This document shows, piece by piece, positions 34,560-43,030 of a stretch of 64,000 nt of DNA; within the stretch, counting starts at the first letter, position 1, and every line of letters starts with the position of its first letter. The translations under genes were made by a program, and so were the position numbers. Origin of the DNA: Methylobacterium sp. (GTDB lineage: Bacteria; Pseudomonadota; Alphaproteobacteria; Rhizobiales; Beijerinckiaceae); contig PNLY01000020.1 of the NCBI GenBank assembly GCA_013823325.1, positions 1 through 64,000 of the forward strand, read 5' to 3'. A model generated the notes under the pieces. That model had not been told where the DNA came from. It saw only the letters and a list, made by a program, of their open reading frames with translations, and ran no database searches.

Positions 34560-35573
34560 TCAGCGCCTCACCGCGGCCAGGCCCTGCGGCCGGATCGCCA
34601 GCACGACGACCATGATGACGAAGGTCAGCATCACCGCATAGGTCGGCATGTAGACCGAGCCGAACTGCTCGGCGATGCCGACGATCAGCGCGCCCATCGC
34701 CGCGCCGGGGATCGAGCCCATGCCGCCGACGATGACGACGACCAGCGAAGACAGGAGGATCTTGGTGTCCTCGCCCGGTTGCAGCGACTGGAAGGTGCCG
34801 CCGACGACGCCGGCGAGTCCTGCGAGCCCCGCGCCGAAGGCGAAGACCATGATGAAGACGAGCTGGACGCGCACGCCCGTGGCCGAGAGCATGTCGCGAT
34901 CGTCGACGCCGGCGCGCACCAGCATGCCGATGCGGGTGCGGTTGAGCGCCAGCCACATCGCGACGCCGAGAATGATGGCGCCGACCAGGATGGCGATGCG
35001 CACGAGCGGATACATCATCATCACCGCTTCGCCATTGCTGCGCAGCGCGACGATGAAGGGCAGCTGCACCGGCCCGGAGAGCCAGTCCGGCGTCGTCACC
35101 TGGAAGGTGTCGCCGCCATAGCCCCAGAGCAAGAGGTCGGCGACGATGATCGAAAGCCCGATCGTGACCAGCGTCTGGCGCAGGTCCTGGCCTTCCATCC
35201 AGCGAAAGAGCAGTACCTGCATCAGGATGCCGGCAAGCGCGACGATGACGAAGGCGCCGATCAGCGCGGCGAACCAGGACCCCGTCAGGTTGCCGATGCT
35301 GTAGCCGACATAGCCGCCGAACAGATAGAGCGAGCCATGCGCCAGGTTGACGTTGCGCATCAGGCCGAAGATCAGCGTGAAGCCGCTGGCGACGAGGAAA
35401 TAGAGCCCGCCGAGCGTGATGCCGTTGAAGAGCGCGCTCAGGAAGACGCGCTTGCGGCCGAAGGTCAGCTCCATCCACGGCGTCCAGACCGCGAAGATCA
35501 GGAAGGCGAGGAGGGCGATCGCGATCAGGATCACCAGCGACCAGACCGGGCGGCGGGCGATGAAGTCAGACAT
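34560..35573 (-). CDS. livH: Branched-chain amino acid-type ABC transporter permease (LivH)
   Basis: A 337-residue permease. LivH features include NGITLGGLYFLVASGFTLIFGLMRNVNLAHGSLYLFGGY near the N-terminus (seen as several adjacent motifs), RTRIGMLVRAGVDDRDMLSATG, and GGMGSIPGAAMGALIVG. The start (MSDFIARR, 35573) overlaps the end of the AraC regulator gene by 8 bp. With LivM it forms the pore of the importer whose binding protein is encoded at the head of the array. Confidence 0.92.
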   Translation of the reverse strand: MSDFIARRPVWSLVILIAIALLAFLIFAVWTPWMELTFGRKRVFLSALFNGITLGGLYFLVASGFTLIFGLMRNVNLAHGSLYLFGGYVGYSIGNLTGSWFAALIGAFVIVALAGILMQVLLFRWMEGQDLRQTLVTIGLSIIVADLLLWGYGGDTFQVTTPDWLSGPVQLPFIVALRSNGEAVMMMYPLVRIAILVGAIILGVAMWLALNRTRIGMLVRAGVDDRDMLSATGVRVQLVFIMVFAFGAGLAGLAGVVGGTFQSLQPGEDTKILLSSLVVVIVGGMGSIPGAAMGALIVGIAEQFGSVYMPTYAVMLTFVIMVVVLAIRPQGLAAVRR

Positions 35574-36420
35574 GGCTCGCCTGCGCTTGCGGGAGGCTAA
35601 CGGTGCGCAGCACCCGCCGGTAATCGCGCGGCGCCATGCCGACATGGGCGGTGAAGAAGCGCGTGAACACGCTCTGGCCGGAAAAGCCGAGGCGGTGGCT
35701 GATGCTGGTCACCGGGTCGTTCGACAGCACGATCCTCTCGAGCGCTGCGTCGATCCGGGCGGTATTGGCGAAGATGGTCGGCGTGACTCCGACCTGTTGC
35801 CGGAAGAGCTTGAAGAAATGGGCGCGCGATAGCCCCGCCTCGCGGGCGATCTGGGCGAGCGCGCCTTCGGACGAGGTATGCTGCTCCAGCAGTCGGCAGG
35901 CACGCAGTACCCGCCGGTCGAGGGCGCCTGCCGAGGTGTCATGCAACAGCGAGGAGACGAGCTCGGGCCCGATCGGTTCGCTGGAGGCCTGCGCCAGCGC
36001 CATCAGCACCGGGGCGAGGTTGAGATCGCGATGCTGCGACAGCAACATCTCGACCGCCTGATCGCGCCAGGCGGCGAGCTCGCGGGTCAGGACCAGCTCG
36101 GATGACGGGAAGACCAGCGAACCGGCCGACGGCATGGCCTGCGCCGCCAGCCATTCCGGCTTGAGATAGATGACGAGGAACAGGCCGAAGGACCCCGGCT
36201 GCTCCGGCTGGAAATTATGCGGTTCCCAGGGGTTGATCGCGACGCCCATGAACGGATCGACCCGGACCGTGTGGTCATTGACGGTCACGAGGCCGCGCGA
36301 CCCGTCGAGGAAGAAGATCAGGTGAGCTTCGCGATGGGCATGCACCACCATCGGGCGATCGAGGTCGTAGATCGACACCCGTCCGAACGGACCGTGGCAA
36401 ACCGCGACTGCGCGACTCAT
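35566..36420 (-). CDS. AraC-family transcriptional regulator
   Basis: A 284-residue AraC/XylS regulator. The N-terminal cupin-like sensing domain is residues about 10-150 (HAHREAHLIFFLDG, a metal- or ligand-binding-like His cluster, and INPWEPHNF). The C-terminal double helix-turn-helix runs from about 185: LAQIAREAGLSRAHFFKLFRQQVG and ISHRLGFSGQSVFTRFFTAHVGMAPRDYRR. It overlaps livH by 8 bp, so it is co-transcribed with the transporter and is the only regulator inside the 20-kb array. It is the natural candidate for pathway control. Confidence 0.88.
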   Translation of the reverse strand: MSRAVAVCHGPFGRVSIYDLDRPMVVHAHREAHLIFFLDGSRGLVTVNDHTVRVDPFMGVAINPWEPHNFQPEQPGSFGLFLVIYLKPEWLAAQAMPSAGSLVFPSSELVLTRELAAWRDQAVEMLLSQHRDLNLAPVLMALAQASSEPIGPELVSSLLHDTSAGALDRRVLRACRLLEQHTSSEGALAQIAREAGLSRAHFFKLFRQQVGVTPTIFANTARIDAALERIVLSNDPVTSISHRLGFSGQSVFTRFFTAHVGMAPRDYRRVLRTVSLPQAQASHV

Positions 36421-36533
36421 GGCTCCTCGCGTGGCAAGGTCCGGTGGGCCCGAGGCTGCCTCATCAGGTGAGCCTTGGCCCGACGCCGCACCCAAGAAGT
36501 GCGCGACGTCGTTGACCGGAGCGGGACGGCTGG

Positions 36534-36568
36534 CCGGACAGGACACGATCCTCGTCGTGCCTGTCCGG
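36534..36568 (-). terminator. Hairpin downstream of the binding-protein gene (attenuator or processing site)
   Basis: CCGGACAGG(A)CACGA and TCGTGCCTGTCCGG are inverted with one bulged base and a 6-base loop, giving a 14-bp stem starting about 20 bp past the stop of the binding-protein gene. No U-tract follows on the minus strand. It lies between the binding protein and the AraC/transporter genes. Such hairpins commonly raise binding-protein mRNA relative to the rest of an ABC operon. A second short stem (AGTCG...CGACT) lies next to the stop codon. Confidence 0.5.
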
Positions 36569-36589
36569 GGAGTCAGTCGGTACGAACGA

Positions 36590-37849
36590 CTAAGGCTTGC
36601 ATTCCGGATTGGTCCGGGAGGGCAGCCCCACCGCCTTGAAGGCGTCCGCGGACAGCCCCATCGTCTTCGAGACATTCGGGACGGTGCGGACGAACTTGTT
36701 GGTGAGCTCGCCGTTCGGCGCCTCGACGACTTCGGTGATGAAGGTCGTCGCGATCGCCTGCCTGTCGTCGTCGAGCTTGATCGGCCCGTTCGGGGCATCG
36801 AGCTCGACCTTGGCGAGTTCCGCCCGGAACTTCGCGCCGCCATCGGAGAGGTCTGCGTTGACCTTCTCCAGGCCCGTCGCCATGCCATTGAAGGCATTGT
36901 AGTAATTGGTCGCGAACAGCGAGGGGCTGGCGAAGCGCTTATCCGCCGGGAAGGCGTCCTGATAGGCCTTGACCCAGGCCTTCCATTTCGGATCGTCCCA
37001 GGCATCGGCGACACCGCCCGAGGAAGGCGTGCCGACGAGCAGCTTCTTGGCGGCGCCGCGCGAGGACAGCACGGTCTGGTCGACCATGATCGAGCCGCCG
37101 ACGAACTTCGCCTTGCCGCCGGTCTGGCCGTACTGGTTGAGGAAGTTGACGGCGTCGCCGCCGCCGAGGCCGAGGAAGACCGCATCGACGTCATCGGGGA
37201 TATTGGCGATGACCGAACCGAAATCCTTGGTTCCGAGCGGCACCCATTGACGCTGCACGATCTGGCCGCCGGCCTTGCAGTAGCCGAGGGCGAAGCCGAA
37301 GACCTGGGTATAGGGGAAGGAGTAGTCCTCGCCGATCACGGCGAGCTTCTTGTAGCCCTTGTCCTTGAAGACGTACTCGCCGAGCCCGGCCATCCACATC
37401 GCGCCGTTGCTGTTGAAGCGGAAATAGTTCGGCGACGGATTGACATAGGTGGTTTCGAGCGCGCCCGACGACGCATCGACCACCGTGACGTTCGGCACCG
37501 TCTTCGAGTAGTCGCGCATCGCGATGCCCTCGGAGCCCGAAAGCGGGCCGAGGATGAGCTGGACCTTGTCCTGCTCGACCAGCTTGCGCGCCGCCCGCAG
37601 CGCCGAGTCCGGGCTGGCGTCGGTCGCGGCGATGATGAACTCGACCTCGCGCCCGGCGATCTTGCCGCCGCGCTGCTTCAGGGCGATCTGGGCGCCGCGG
37701 ACGCCGTCCTCGCCGCCAGATGTCAGCGCGCCCGAGAGCGTCGCCAAGACGCCGATCTTGAGTTTTTCCTGAGCCTGGCCGGTGCCTCCGGCCGCAATCA
37801 AAGCGCACGCCGCGACGGCGGCCATATATGCCTTCCGCATTGCATTCAC
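36590..37849 (-). CDS. Branched-chain amino acid-type ABC transporter substrate-binding protein
   Basis: A 419-residue periplasmic binding protein (type 1, LivJ-like family). A Sec signal peptide with AAGGTGQAQ at the cleavage region spans residues about 1-27. The mature protein starts KLKIGVLATLSGALTSGGEDGVRGAQIAL, with DASPDSALRAARKLVEQDKVQLILGP following. This group includes binding proteins for aromatic acids as well as amino acids. It heads the collinear array and probably sets the substrate of the whole pathway. Confidence 0.92.
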   Translation of the reverse strand: MNAMRKAYMAAVAACALIAAGGTGQAQEKLKIGVLATLSGALTSGGEDGVRGAQIALKQRGGKIAGREVEFIIAATDASPDSALRAARKLVEQDKVQLILGPLSGSEGIAMRDYSKTVPNVTVVDASSGALETTYVNPSPNYFRFNSNGAMWMAGLGEYVFKDKGYKKLAVIGEDYSFPYTQVFGFALGYCKAGGQIVQRQWVPLGTKDFGSVIANIPDDVDAVFLGLGGGDAVNFLNQYGQTGGKAKFVGGSIMVDQTVLSSRGAAKKLLVGTPSSGGVADAWDDPKWKAWVKAYQDAFPADKRFASPSLFATNYYNAFNGMATGLEKVNADLSDGGAKFRAELAKVELDAPNGPIKLDDDRQAIATTFITEVVEAPNGELTNKFVRTVPNVSKTMGLSADAFKAVGLPSRTNPECKP

Positions 37850-37995
37850 CTCCCTGCGTGGCCGGCCGCGCCGAAGGTTTCCAACGGCGGAGCCGATGGC
37901 GGATTTTTTGTTCCGCTCTCAGTCTACGCTATCATAGGGTGGTCTACTGCCAAGGTCGTAGACATTGCCGAGGGTCTGCTTTTCGCTGGCGGCCT

Positions 37996-38709
37996 ATGGA
38001 GCGATGCGGGGGGCTTCGGGATGCCCGGGAGCCTCGTAAACTCGTGCGCGTGACAGATGGAGACACGGATTTGCACGTCCTGTTCGACGGCCCTGAACAC
38101 GCCAGGCACACCATTCTCCTGGCCCATGGCGCCGGGGCTCCGATGGACTCTGCCTCCATGACGGCTGCAGCGGAACGCCTGGCCGGAGACGGGTTTCGCG
38201 TCGCCCGCTTCGAATTCGCCTACATGGCCAGCCGTCGCAGCGAAGCCGGGCGCAAGCCGCCGCCACGGGCCGAGACGCTCAAGCCGGAATACCTCGCCGC
38301 GATCGAGGCGCTCGGTGCGTCGGAAACGCTGATCATCGGCGGCAAGTCGATGGGCGGGCGCGTCGCCAGCATGGTCGCCGACGAGCTATTCGCCGGGAGG
38401 CGGATCGGCGGCCTGCTCTGCCTCGGCTACCCCTTCCATCCGCCGGCGAAGCCGGAGCAGCTGCGGACGCAGCATCTGGCCGATCTCAAGACGCCGACGC
38501 TGATCGTCCAGGGCACCCGCGACGAGTTCGGCACGCGCGCGGAGGTCGGCGGCTATGCCTTGTCGCCGGCAATCGAGATGCTCTGGCTCGAGGACGGCGA
38601 TCACGACTTGCGGCCGCGCAAGGCGTCGGGCTTTTCGCCGAGCGGGCATCTGGCGACGATGGCGAAAACCGTCGCGGCCTGGGCGGATGCGAAGCTGGCC
38701 CGGAGGTGA
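37996..38709 (+). CDS. Alpha/beta hydrolase (COG3571/KAN-type dienelactone-hydrolase-like)
   Basis: A protein of about 237 residues. The oxyanion motif LLAHGAGAPMDS, the nucleophile elbow GGKSMGGR and the late DGDHDLRPR histidine motif mark an alpha/beta hydrolase of the small COG3571 family, whose substrates are unknown. The start is uncertain: ATG at 37996, or GTG at 38044 or 38050 just before the conserved region, which follows a CGGGAG. It is monocistronic and convergent with the next gene. Confidence 0.78.
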   Translation: MERCGGLRDAREPRKLVRVTDGDTDLHVLFDGPEHARHTILLAHGAGAPMDSASMTAAAERLAGDGFRVARFEFAYMASRRSEAGRKPPPRAETLKPEYLAAIEALGASETLIIGGKSMGGRVASMVADELFAGRRIGGLLCLGYPFHPPAKPEQLRTQHLADLKTPTLIVQGTRDEFGTRAEVGGYALSPAIEMLWLEDGDHDLRPRKASGFSPSGHLATMAKTVAAWADAKLARR

Positions 38710-38721
38710 GGGCAGGCGCGT

Positions 38722-39261
38722 TCAGCGGGTCCGGCAGTCGCCGCTGCGGAACGACTTGACCAGCCGGGAGATCACCGGGTCGAAGGCCTTTTGCCGCTCC
38801 CGGTCGTATTCGAGGCGAAAATAGGCCACCGCCCGGTCGCAGCCCGGGATGGCGCGGGCATAGACGATGCGGTTGCCCTTGGTTCCAGACCAGGCGGCTC
38901 CGCTCTTGTTCTGGGTCTGATAGCTGATGGTCCAGCCATCGCGCCGGTCCAGACCCTGGCGCTCCTTGGCCTCGGCCGCAAGGCTGCCTTCGGTCGGGTA
39001 GCTGCCCCAGACCCGCAATTCGGCAGCGCCATCCGCAGACGAGGACAGGCCGCCATCGCCATTGTCGGCTTCCTCCACTTTGGAGAAGCCCGGCGGGATG
39101 TCGATCCAGTATTGGAAGCGGGCATTGCCATAGCGCTGCCAGTCGGAAGCAGCCGCCGGGAGGGCGATCGCGACCATCAAGGCGAGCAGGCCTGCCTTGA
39201 TGGGACCGACCGGCAGGATTCCTGCGGGCCGTCGAAGGCCCGGCGCTCTATTCCAAGTCAT
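38722..39261 (-). CDS. Hypothetical secreted protein
   Basis: A 179-residue protein with a signal peptide (hydrophobic AGLLALMVAIALPAAAS) and a mature part beginning DWQRYGNARFQYWIDIPPGFSK. Two cysteines (GCDRAV and GDCRTR) could form a disulfide. The FQYWIDIPPGF motif recurs in short periplasmic alphaproteobacterial proteins of unknown role. The start at 39261 is chosen because it just precedes the signal peptide; the frame is open upstream without support. Confidence 0.7.
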   Translation of the reverse strand: MTWNRAPGLRRPAGILPVGPIKAGLLALMVAIALPAAASDWQRYGNARFQYWIDIPPGFSKVEEADNGDGGLSSSADGAAELRVWGSYPTEGSLAAEAKERQGLDRRDGWTISYQTQNKSGAAWSGTKGNRIVYARAIPGCDRAVAYFRLEYDRERQKAFDPVISRLVKSFRSGDCRTR

Positions 39262-39278
39262 CGCTCGTGACCTTCCGC

Positions 39279-39506
39279 TCAGTTGCGCCTCGTGCCGCGC
39301 AGGTCGGACGGCGTCATGCCGAAGCGGTTGCGGAAGGCCCGGTTGAAGACGGAGAGATCGTTGAATCCGGCGCAATAGGCAATGGAGGCGATGCCCTCGC
39401 CGGCGCGGCGGGGATCGAGAAGCGCGCGCCGGCTCTCTTCCAGCCGCATCGCCAGGAGCCAGTGGCAGAAGGTTGAGATCGCCTCGTGCAGCCGGCCCGT
39501 GCTCAT
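39279..39506 (-). pseudogene. AraC-family DNA-binding domain remnant
   Basis: 75 residues that match only the C-terminal half of an AraC double helix-turn-helix: MRLEESRRALLDP, ASIAYCAGFNDLSVFNRAFRNRFGMTPSDLRG. The sensor domain and the first recognition helix are missing. Its ATG overlaps the stop of the Old Yellow Enzyme gene (ATGA), so it could still be translated. I read it as a decayed regulator truncated when the neighbouring gene was joined to it. A functional mini-regulator is less likely. Confidence 0.65.
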
Positions 39507-40741
39507 GCCGCGCGCTTCCGCGCGCCGATCCAGCGGCGATATCGGCGGGCCCGGCGTCCGGCTTCGAGCTGCGCGCACAGCAAGGCCCAGAGCGGCGAGA
39601 CGTTCGGCGCCGTCCGCCGCCGCTGGCTGAGGCGTGCCAGCTGGTAGCGGGCGGCCGCCATGTGAGCGGAGGAGGCGAGCGGCTTGTTCGTCCAGGTGAT
39701 CGGCCGGAGCGTCGGTGCGTCGGCCTTGCCGTCACGCCAGCGGCGCGGCAGCGCGGGCTCGATGGCGAGCGCTGTCGCGATCCCCGCCATGGCGACGCCG
39801 CTCGCGATCACGTCCTGGGCGACCTCGCGGCGCCTGATGCCGCCGGTGACCATCAGCGGCATAGTCGCGGTCTTGGCGATGTCGCGGGCGAAGGCGAGGA
39901 AATAGGCCTCGCGCGCCAGCGTCCGCTCGTCGCGGGCGGCGCCCATCATGGCCGGCGCCTCGTAGCTGCCACCGGACAGTTCGACGAGATCGACGCCGAG
40001 GCCATCGAGCATCGCGACCACCGCCTGCGCCTCATCAGGCGAGAAGCCGCCGCGCTGGAAATCGGCCGAGTTGAGCTTGACCGCGACGGCGAAGCCGGGC
40101 GCGACCGCGGCGCGGACGCCTTTGACGATGTCGAGCAGCAGGCGGGCGCGGTTCTCCAGGCTGCCGCCCCACTGGTCGTCCCGCCGGTTCGACAGCGGCG
40201 AGAGGAACTGGCTGACGAGATAGCCATGCGCCGCATGGATCTCGACGCCGGTGAAGCCGGCGCGCTCAGCGAGGCGGGCGGTCTCGACGAAACGGTGCTC
40301 GACCTCGGCGATGTCGGCGGCGGTCATCGCGCGCGGCACCGGGAAGCGCTTCGACTGCGCGCCGAGGTCGAGCGCGATCGCGGAGGGCGCCAGCGTCTCC
40401 TGGCCGAGCGCCGCCGGCATCTGCCGGCCGGGATGGTTGATCTGCATCCAGACCTGCGCGCCGCGCGAACGGGAGGCGCTCGCCCAGGCCTGGAAGCGGT
40501 CGAGATGGCGATCATCCTCCAGCACCACGCCGCCGGGGCCGGTCATGGCGCGGGCGTCGACCATGACATTGCCGGTGACGATCAGGCCGGCTTCGCCTTG
40601 CGCCCAGGTGCTGTAGAGGTTGATGAGTTCGGCCGAGGGGGCATGGTCGGCATCGGCCATGTTCTCCTCCATCGCGGCCTTGGCGATGCGGTTGGGGATG
40701 ATGGTGCCATTGGGCAGGGTCAGCGGCGAAAACAGGGACAT
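39503..40741 (-). CDS. NADH:flavin oxidoreductase, Old Yellow Enzyme family
   Basis: A 412-residue FMN-dependent ene-reductase-type protein. It begins SLFSPLTLPNGTIIPNRIAKAAM and has MQINHPGRQ, the EIHAAHGYLVSQFLSP motif (His pair and FMN region), NRRDDQWGGS, and MVTGGIRR. Old Yellow Enzymes reduce activated C=C bonds of electrophiles and often belong to detoxification responses. The C-terminal Arg-rich stretch is unusual for the family. It is divergent from a MerR-type gene, and a promoter with 19-bp spacing lies between them, suggesting induction by that MerR protein. Confidence 0.88.
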   Translation of the reverse strand: MSLFSPLTLPNGTIIPNRIAKAAMEENMADADHAPSAELINLYSTWAQGEAGLIVTGNVMVDARAMTGPGGVVLEDDRHLDRFQAWASASRSRGAQVWMQINHPGRQMPAALGQETLAPSAIALDLGAQSKRFPVPRAMTAADIAEVEHRFVETARLAERAGFTGVEIHAAHGYLVSQFLSPLSNRRDDQWGGSLENRARLLLDIVKGVRAAVAPGFAVAVKLNSADFQRGGFSPDEAQAVVAMLDGLGVDLVELSGGSYEAPAMMGAARDERTLAREAYFLAFARDIAKTATMPLMVTGGIRRREVAQDVIASGVAMAGIATALAIEPALPRRWRDGKADAPTLRPITWTNKPLASSAHMAAARYQLARLSQRRRTAPNVSPLWALLCAQLEAGRRARRYRRWIGARKRAA

Positions 40742-40770
40742 CGAACGGTCTCCTTCGAGAAGTTGCGCCG

Positions 40771-40801
40771 ACCGTAACCTTTGAGTTAAGTTTAAGGTCA
40801 A
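40771..40801 (-). promoter_or_regulatory. MerR-type promoter of the Old Yellow Enzyme gene
   Basis: On the minus strand TTGACC (40796-40801) and TACGGT (40771-40776) are separated by exactly 19 bp, the overlong spacing typical of MerR-activated promoters. The spacer is the dyad ACCTT...AAGGT (40777-40798), a 22-bp imperfect palindrome. It lies about 30 bp upstream of the reductase start and 26 bp from the divergent MerR gene. Confidence 0.7.
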
Positions 40802-40826
40802 GCTCCTTTTTCAGGGACCGCAAGCG

Positions 40827-41312
40827 ATGAACATCGGCGAGCTGGCGAAGCGGACGGGGCTGACCAGCTCGCGCATCCGCTTTTACGAGCGGGCGGGCCT
40901 GCTGCAGGCGGTCGATCGGCGCGCCAATGGCTACCGCACCTATCCGCCGCAGGCCGTGCTGGTGCTGGAGCTGATCACGACGGCGCAGCAGGCCGGCTTC
41001 AGCCTCGACGAGATCCGCAAGCTCCTGCCGCCCGGCCTCGACCGCTGGGACCATGCCGGGCTGGTCGAGGCGCTGCGTCGCAAGGTGGCGGATATCGAGG
41101 CGCTGGAGGGGCGTCTCAAGCAGAGCAAGGCGCAGCTCGCCGCGCTGCTGGCCGAGATCGAGGGGAAGCCGGACGACATGGACTGCGCCGCCAATGCCCG
41201 CCGCGTCCTGTCGCATGTGCTCGGCGACAAGGCCGGGGGCGGGGAGATCCCGATCGGCGACGGCGGCCTGCTCGCGAAAAGGACCCGGCGGCGCGTGGCC
41301 ACGGCCGGCTGA
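40827..41312 (+). CDS. MerR-family transcriptional regulator
   Basis: A 161-residue MerR regulator. The N-terminal winged helix-turn-helix is MNIGELAKRTGLTSSRIRFYERAGLL with NGYRTYP, then a dimerisation helix (about 85-120) and a C-terminal tail with one cysteine (DMDCAANARR). It lacks a metal-binding cysteine pair, so the effector is probably an organic electrophile or redox signal. Its likely target is the divergent Old Yellow Enzyme gene. Confidence 0.88.
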   Translation: MNIGELAKRTGLTSSRIRFYERAGLLQAVDRRANGYRTYPPQAVLVLELITTAQQAGFSLDEIRKLLPPGLDRWDHAGLVEALRRKVADIEALEGRLKQSKAQLAALLAEIEGKPDDMDCAANARRVLSHVLGDKAGGGEIPIGDGGLLAKRTRRRVATAG

Positions 41313-41378
41313 AAGCGGCCTGGATCGACCTGCGCTGGATCGATCGGCAGGAGGCTCCTGCCTCGCGGCTAGCTCGGC

Positions 41379-42206
41379 CTACGGCCCCGACAGGGCCGCT
41401 GTCTCGGCCGTGCAATCCAGCGCCGGCTGCTTCGCCTTCGCCGCCTTGACCTCCGCCCTTGCCGCTTCGAGATCGGCAAGGAAGGCCGGGTTGGTCTGCA
41501 GCCGCGCCACGGTCGCCGCGCCCATGATGCGGCCGGCATCGACGTCGCTTTGCCAATGGGCGTTGCAGATCACCCGGCTCTGGCCGAAGGCGATGCCGCG
41601 CGCGAGCAGTTCGTTCGAACGCCCGGGATTGATCTGCGCGAAGACGAGGGCCCAGCCCCAGCCCGCGGCGGTATGGCCGGAGGGATAGGAGCCGTCGCCG
41701 CGCAGGATGGCCTCCTGGTCGGCTCTGCAGGTGGCTTCGTCGTGGACGACGAAGGGACGGACGCGATTGTACTTGTTCTTCACGCCATAGGTCGACAGGC
41801 CGAAATCCGACAGCATCTTCTGCGTCATCGCATAGAGGCGAGGCGTCCGCGCCGCGTCGATCCCGACGCCCATCGCGCAGGAGAAGGCGCTGGCCGCCTG
41901 TGGAAAGGCGAGTTCGGCGTCGCGACGGGCGAGTGTCCAGCGTTCGGTGTTCCGCAGCGGTATCGTCATCTTGCGCGCCTCTTCGTCCCTGGCCAGCGCG
42001 GCCGAGCCGGCCGCGGGCGGCGGGCCGAGCAGGACGAGACTGTCCGGCAGCTCGGATCGTGCGAGATAGCCCGGCGCGATCTTGAAATGCGGATCAGTGA
42101 CAGTGGGCTGGGCCTGTCCCGATTGGGCGAAGGCCTGCCCGCCCAGCGCGAGCAGGGCAAGCGCCGAAACGGCAGCGGTCCAAACCGCAATCCCGGTCAC
42201 ACGCAT
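41379..42206 (-). CDS. Class A non-specific acid phosphatase (PAP2 superfamily)
   Basis: A 275-residue secreted phosphatase. It has a signal peptide (LALLALGGQAFAQ) and the three PAP2 motifs: KNKYNRVRP (K-x6-RP), PSGHT inside GDGSYPSGHTAAG, and SRVICNAHWQSD (SR-x5-H-x3-D). Those match bacterial class A acid phosphatases such as PhoN/PhoC. It would dephosphorylate organic phosphates in the periplasm. The start at 42206 follows an AAAGGG; an ATG six codons upstream is possible. Confidence 0.9.
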   Translation of the reverse strand: MRVTGIAVWTAAVSALALLALGGQAFAQSGQAQPTVTDPHFKIAPGYLARSELPDSLVLLGPPPAAGSAALARDEEARKMTIPLRNTERWTLARRDAELAFPQAASAFSCAMGVGIDAARTPRLYAMTQKMLSDFGLSTYGVKNKYNRVRPFVVHDEATCRADQEAILRGDGSYPSGHTAAGWGWALVFAQINPGRSNELLARGIAFGQSRVICNAHWQSDVDAGRIMGAATVARLQTNPAFLADLEAARAEVKAAKAKQPALDCTAETAALSGP

Positions 42207-42247
42207 TCCGCACCCTTTCGACATCGCCGCACTCGTGGATCGCTCCG

Positions 42248-43030
42248 TCAGAACCGATATGTCGCCGCAACGGCCGGGCCGTGCTGGGTCACGTCATAGG
42301 AAAACCCGCCATGGCGGTAATCGACATGAAGCGCCCGGTAGCCGGCCTTCAGCGTCAGCTTCTCGCTCCAGGCGTAGTTGACGCTGCCCAACCCCTGCCA
42401 GGTCAGCTGCGAGCCGGCGCCGAAGCCTCCGACGTCGCCTGCCACCGTCAAGCTCCACGGCCCGCCTAGCTCGACACCGAGCCGGGCGCCGATGACGGGA
42501 TCGGCCCAGGCCTCGGAATCGCGATGGTCGATGCGCAGATTGGCGAGGCCGGGCAGGATCTCCAGCCTGTTGCTCAGGTTCCAGAACCGGACACCGGCGC
42601 CCACATCCAACGATACCGAGGCGCCCTCATAGGCTCGATAGAAGACGGAACCCTGGACCGTCGTGCTCTGCGAACGCAGCTTGAGCGCCGAGAAGAACGG
42701 ACCCGGCAGATTGCCGCCGGAGGTCACCTGCGAGAACTGTCCGTCGACCAGAACGCTCCAGCGGCCCATCCGCATCTCAGCCGAGGCCATCATCGCGCCG
42801 TTCAGCTCCTTGAGGACGTCGCGGAAGCGCAAGTGGATATCAGCCGCCGGCAGGGGCGGGAATGTCGCGCTCCGTCCATCGATCGCGGTCGCCCAGAGAT
42901 AGCTCGTGACGGAGAGGCGCGGCGCCGAGGCGACGAGCGGATCCCGCGGCGAGGCGGGTTGCGGGGCGTCGGACGCCCAGGCCGGCGCCTGCAACGAAGC
43001 CGCGGTCAGTCCGATCACGAGATGGCGCAC
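42248..43030 (-). CDS. Putative outer-membrane beta-barrel protein
   Basis: A 260-residue protein with a signal peptide (about residues 1-19, ending AWAS) and alternating hydrophobic beta-strand patterns in the mature part. Strands around WSVLVDGQFSQV, VSLDVGAGVRFW, GGPWSLTVAGDVGG, KLTLKAGYRAL and a C-terminal phenylalanine (AATYRF) suit an outer-membrane barrel. I do not recognise a named family beyond OmpW/OmpA-like barrels. The divergent AraC gene may regulate it. Confidence 0.7.
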   Translation of the reverse strand: MRHLVIGLTAASLQAPAWASDAPQPASPRDPLVASAPRLSVTSYLWATAIDGRSATFPPLPAADIHLRFRDVLKELNGAMMASAEMRMGRWSVLVDGQFSQVTSGGNLPGPFFSALKLRSQSTTVQGSVFYRAYEGASVSLDVGAGVRFWNLSNRLEILPGLANLRIDHRDSEAWADPVIGARLGVELGGPWSLTVAGDVGGFGAGSQLTWQGLGSVNYAWSEKLTLKAGYRALHVDYRHGGFSYDVTQHGPAVAATYRF

